In this document: positions 63,991 to 64,000 of the stretch, in pieces
How the letters are laid out: each line of letters opens with the position of its first letter
Numbering within the stretch: the first letter of the stretch is position 1
Source: Reyranella sp.
GTDB taxonomy: Bacteria; Pseudomonadota; Alphaproteobacteria; Reyranellales; Reyranellaceae
Assembly (NCBI RefSeq): GCF_004296935.1
Contig: NZ_SCVH01000017.1
Location: 50,357 to 114,356, forward strand
Direction: 5' to 3'
Length of the DNA stretch: 64,000 nucleotides
Program-made: the position numbers and the translations under genes
The notes under the pieces: model-generated
Told to the model about the DNA's origin: nothing
Seen by the model: only the letters and a program-made list of their open reading frames with translations
The model's database searches: none

Positions 63991-64000
63991 AATCCATCCA

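Overview
The window is GC-rich, densely packed and strongly codon-biased, with long open antisense frames as expected at high GC. Gene content points to an alphaproteobacterium. Indicators are OmpR-type regulators of alphaproteobacterial style, a GTP cyclohydrolase II carrying a degenerate RibB half, a Zur box of alphaproteobacterial type, a pst-phoU-phoB operon with phoR upstream, and intergenic palindromes typical of Rhizobiales/Rhodospirillales. A Reyranella-like lineage is a guess only.

Layout. 1-4.3 kb: a cut secreted protein, then a leftward acyl-CoA type operon (VOC protein, AMP-forming ligase, MDR oxidoreductase, hotdog thioesterase). 4.6-10 kb: ribA, a divergent response regulator, and two near-identical ferritin-like diiron proteins flanking a PaaE-like flavin/2Fe-2S reductase. 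10-17.3 kb: housekeeping genes (RidA, YggT, DUF167, folD), tRNA-Ala(CGC), a Zur-controlled znuA, a PrdX-type editing protein, rmlA and tRNA-Gly(GCC).

17.3-22.1 kb: a 4.8-kb genomic island bounded by 51-bp perfect direct repeats made of the 3' part of tRNA-Gly(GCC). It has lower GC and no integrase. It carries a DEDDh exonuclease-BRCT protein, two HNH nucleases, an Mrr-like nuclease and an unknown protein, so it looks like a compact nuclease or defence cassette. 22.1-38.3 kb: ordinary chromosome (alkyltransferase-like protein, SDR, MmgE/PrpD, panC, thiolase, TauD-like oxygenase, hydroxyacid dehydrogenase, YCII/ECF42 pair, EamA exporter, methyltransferases, rlmN, argG, rhomboid).

38.3-55.7 kb: phosphate and arsenic. 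phoR is separated from pstSCAB-phoU-phoB by about 10.7 kb, most of it arsenic-related. The rightward half has arsR, acr3, an arsR-arsC fusion, a GAPDH/ArsJ pair and a CusF-like protein. A leftward operon has arsR, a Cys-tailed flavoprotein, a TauD/TfdA oxygenase and two MFS transporters. Pho boxes precede pstS. Arsenate enters through phosphate uptake, so the arrangement makes functional sense.

55.7-64 kb: intergenic palindromes, an AmpG-like permease, adenosine kinase-like PfkB, DsrE, MoeB/ThiF, a Bcr/CflA exporter, and a low-GC KAP P-loop NTPase lying between the exporter and a duplicated fragment of the exporter's own 3' end. A structured RNA candidate with its own promoter occurs twice (23.5 and 63.8 kb), with compensatory changes in one stem.
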